DNA of 64,000 nucleotides from assembly GCF_037975245.1 (NCBI RefSeq), contig NC_092573.1, positions 21,166,765 through 21,230,764 on the forward strand, read 5' to 3'. The notes below the pieces were generated by a model that was given only the letters and a program-made list of their open reading frames with translations, did not search any database and was not told the origin of the DNA. The translations under genes were made by a program, and so were the position numbers. How positions within the stretch are numbered: the first letter of the stretch is position 1; every line of letters starts with the position of its first letter. Shown piece by piece: positions 60,371 to 64,000 of this stretch. The stretch comes from Apostichopus japonicus (lineage: Eukaryota > Echinodermata > Holothuroidea > Aspidochirotida > Stichopodidae).

Positions 60371-63300
60371 TTCAGAAATCCAGTCGAGAAAACGACTAAC
60401 CGATGAACGTGTTCTTTTCCAATGAAGCTAGAGGACAAATTGTAAGTCGATCAGGGGGTGGGGGTGGATGGTTATGCCATGTATTGTACTCTCATTCTGT
60501 GTTCATGATTATTGGATTAGTTATGTTTCAAACAGCTGATCGTATTTTTTTAATACAATTAAGAAAACCATAATAAATAAATAATAATAATAATAAATAA
60601 AATATAATTTGCGTAAACGCAAAAAAAAAACCTTAACTTTCAACGGCGCCTTTTGTAGCCTCAATTTACCACAATCTGGTAATATCATGCTCCACATGAT
60701 ATTTATTTATTCAAAGGGTAAACTCGGTTAGCGTAAAGCTCACCCCCCCCCCCCCCGAGGCCCTGAAATACAAAGCTAGAAATATCATAAAAATAAAACT
60801 TGATGGATTAACTGTAAGCATATTCCGTCAGTTTAATCCACATCAGGAAAGGAACGAATCTTAACTTGGAAAGCTCGGCAAACGAAACAAAAGTTAGAAC
60901 ATCAGGATTTCTGTTTTGATGAATGGAATAAAACTGTTAATATTTCACTATATAGGCTGGTGAATAAGTGAAAATAATGGTAGTTACCGAATCAGACGTC
61001 TTAATATGATTATATGAGACGACATATAGTTTAATGTGCTAATGGGTTGTTTCAAGAGGATGGTTCGGTATAGGTTCCGGCATATTTTTGTAGGCTGACA
61101 CTTTTAAATACCAGTGGCCAAGAACTTTTAAATATTAATCCACCTGATGCACCCACCGTTGTAGAAGAAAACAAACGATTCTATGCTTTATTACTTGTCA
61201 TGACATGTTTCAAAGGTTCAAAATGTTGAGAATTAACCATGGCAATTAGTAATAGTATTCTGAATAACGAAATCTGGTTTCAGAATACTTTATTACTTGG
61301 CTAAAATAAATAAAAAGCGACAAAAAGTACATTGATCTAAGAACGAGTAATTTGTACCTGCAGTTTTACTTATGTCTACCTATTAAATAGAGTATCCAAA
61401 ATTAAGCTAATTAAAGTACGGCAAAAACACATCAGAGATGACATATACGGTGAGGATTACATGCAACCAGCAACTATTATGTACAATCCGAGGTTTTGAT
61501 CTGACTGGATAATTTGATAAACATTTCGACGTTGTCAAATTATAACGATATGATGAAAGGAAAAAGAGAACAATGAATCGAGATAGAGCAGATGAACACT
61601 AATTTGATAAGTAGCTTATGACATATGTATTTGGTTGTCAGCCGCGCTTTATGTACGTATTTTGAGTACACCTCTTCCTTGGCAGAAATGAAGATAGCTT
61701 AATGCGTGTCAGTAGCAATAGGAAGAGCAATATACTTTGTCACAATCATGTGTTACAATTTAAGGAAAACTGGTCCAAAATGTCCTCTTAAAATGACTAT
61801 TGTGAGCTGGATATATGATTACAATGTCGACACTGTATAGAATCTTATTGCTCGTTGCCGTAGCTGATAGTCACGTTTAGCCTAACATTCAAATTTCAAT
61901 AGGACAGTCTTGAGTAATGAAACCTAGCGTTATAAGATATCATATTTGTTTTCTGTTGAAGCTAATTTTCACGAAGTTTCCCTTTCTGGCAAACCAAAGT
62001 ATACACAAATACGCTATCAGTCTGACTAACGTTATGCCTTATGTCAACCTTGTTTTGTAAAGATGTACGCCAAGATGGTTAATTTCATCTAGCCTATAGA
62101 GGCCCATACTTTAGCATATATCACCACGGTAGACTACACGTATAACTGTTGATATATCATACGCTATATGTAGGCCGATATAGTTAGGCAAGTTTAAGTG
62201 AATCGCATAACGTTCCAAACGAATAGGGCACTTTTTGTTTTGTTTTTTTGTCATGCCAATCATTATTTCAGATATGAGCGGCGGGAATTCAACTTCCAAG
62301 ATGCCTGCTATAGTCGAAAAGGAAACATTTGCTTCCTTGGAAAAGTTGAACTATGACATTCTGATTTACTGATAGCTAATCCATGCTTACACAGTAAAGA
62401 CAATTTTTAATACACAGACATGTGTTGCGCTACAAGTTTATTTGTTACCAAAACTTAGTTTTTATTCTGGTTTTCCAGTTGAAAACACTTAAAGTGACCC
62501 GTCATCTGTTTTCACAGAAATGCAATTCAATACAATATTATGTTGAGTGCTGATATCACAAATACAGCAAGCCCGGCGCAGATCCAGGGAGGGGGAGGGG
62601 TTAAGGGCGGGGAATGTACATTCCCCTTCATTTCAACACGACATAAAATATTAAAAGTAATTTATATACCCTTAATATACCTCAGAATGCGACATTTCAT
62701 GTCTAAATTTTTAATTTCTTCTTTTTCTGGTAAGTGAAGGACCCCCAGAGCCCTTCTGTGACCGGGTGAGTCGGCTTTAACGACTATTGCAGGGCCTCAT
62801 CCGTCTTTTTACCTTTTTTTCAGTCACGCTGAGAGTCTAATGCCCCGACACGTGCTCATATCGAGGGCATTTCCACCTGTCATAGTACAAATACTGATTT
62901 TGCCTCGTGTACCACAGGTCTGGCTTACAGCATATGTGACTTAACTCCTTTAAAAAACGGTTTTCATGGCAACATGCAGGAATGATTGAATGATGTTCCT
63001 TCCAGATATTGATGCGGAAATTACGAAAACGTCAAATTTCAAATTGACTTACTACTACATGGCTTTTATCAGAACTTGCTACAGTGTAGTGACCTTCCTA
63101 ACTTGCATGTTTTTTTTTTTGATAACTAAAGTGCTTCAATCAATACTATGGAACCTTTAAGAGAATCTTCCCTCTGGGAAGTAAGAAATTGGTATTCTTG
63201 AAACAAGAAATATTTTGCTTGGCCTAGGGAGCCCATCTTTGCTATAGACTTCAAAGATTAACGCATAGCATATTTTCAAATTGATTTCTTATAGCGCCGT

Positions 63301-64000
63301 ACCTCAACCGCGTGCCTTGTGTACTTCTTTTGCCATACTAAACTGATTACACATATCAAAATGAAAAATAAAATGTTACTGCCATTTATTAGTGGGATGG
63401 AATTTTTCAGAGAGTATATATCGCAGTTAAAAAGGAAGTATGAATTTCGGGAATTGCAAAGCGAAGTCGTCATCAGAATTATGACGGACGGAAAAAACAA
63501 GAGCAAACGAACAAAGAAGAAAGAATACGCAAACATATAAGAAATAAACAAACAAATATGTCGAAAGGTTTTCCTGCAATATCTTCATTAACGTTCAGTG
63601 TTCCCTTTTCCAATCCTGAGTATTGAAGAAGAAGAAGAAAGAAGAGATGGATTTACTGTGATAACATCATTGTGCCTCATTTGTTAATAAAACAGTCATG
63701 TATATACTTCGACAAGACCCCCCGGCTGTTTATTCGTGTAATCTCAGAGGTCTACCAAAAGGCATTTGTATTTGATACCCCGGATGAGCTGGAGTCACGA
63801 AAGGGGTTTTAGGCCAATCGTTCTGTACTCAGTGACCTTACAAGGCCTTTCTTGCGGGATTCGGAATTCTTCTTTAAAAATATGTTACTTTAACTCGTAT
63901 GAATAAAAAAAAATTAAAAAACACTACGTCGTGCTCATTTAAGTAAACATCGTCATAAAGTTTTCACAATAGCATCATATTTTGATGGTGGTCCTTTTCG
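60371..64000. other. Right end of window, no confident gene
   Basis: AT-rich, with a C-homopolymer at 60743-60757 and an (AAT)n stretch near 60575-60605. A possible short ORF lies at 62274-62372 after a pyrimidine-rich acceptor-like tract. Other ORFs show no motifs. Confidence 0.55.
62274..62372 (+). other. Short ATG ORF preceded by an acceptor-like site
   Basis: TTTGTTTTTTTG...ATTTCAG is followed two bases later by ATG and a 32-codon ORF (MSGGNSTSKMPAIVEKETFA...) ending in TGA. It could be a 5' coding exon with the wrong end assumed, or chance; no donor was found before the stop. Confidence 0.2.

Overview
The window is animal nuclear DNA, AT-rich by eye. It has interrupted genes with GT-AG introns, many (TA)n microsatellites, G homopolymers and small non-autonomous DNA transposons. 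The exon structure and protein content fit an invertebrate deuterostome. An echinoderm such as a holothurian is my guess, but nothing in the window proves it.

Layout. (1) 2040-42507, plus strand: a complete 22-exon ADAMTS metalloproteinase gene. I assembled it exon by exon; every junction keeps phase and the product is 1,227 aa. The order is signal peptide, prodomain with cysteine switch and furin site, reprolysin domain with the zinc site, disintegrin-like domain, central TSP1, Cys-rich, spacer, TSP1-2 to -4, a charged linker of about 114 aa, TSP1-5 and a PLAC domain. It looks closest to the ADAMTS6/7/10/12 group. Intron 2 is 15.4 kb and holds repeats, CRE palindromes and promoter-like modules. 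(2) 30122-32283, minus strand, inside ADAMTS intron 8: seven identical tRNA-Ser(UGA) genes in two tandem arrays (208-bp and about 330-bp periods). (3) 42508-49673: ADAMTS 3' flank, a 23-bp satellite with a higher-order period, a hairpin repeat and one exon-like ORF. (4) 49674-51965, minus strand: a complete four-exon AK6 (hCINAP-type adenylate kinase/ATPase) gene of 180 aa. A TTAA-flanked MITE fills most of its intron 3. (5) 51966-64000: mostly non-coding, with (TA)n tracts, a hAT-type MITE with a perfect 8-bp target duplication, an inverted-repeat element, and a phase-compatible exon pair (59690-59804 and 60311-60370) that may be the 3' end of an unrecognised gene.

The genes do unrelated jobs: extracellular matrix proteolysis, nuclear/ribosome-assembly kinase and serine decoding. 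There is no operon-like logic. The main relationship between them is physical: the tRNA arrays lie antisense inside the ADAMTS transcription unit. I found no clearly novel multi-gene system. The best leads are the intronic tRNA arrays, the ADAMTS linker at the mucin-domain position of ADAMTS7/12, the excess of TGACGTCA palindromes, a possible poison exon, and the unrecognised exon pair.
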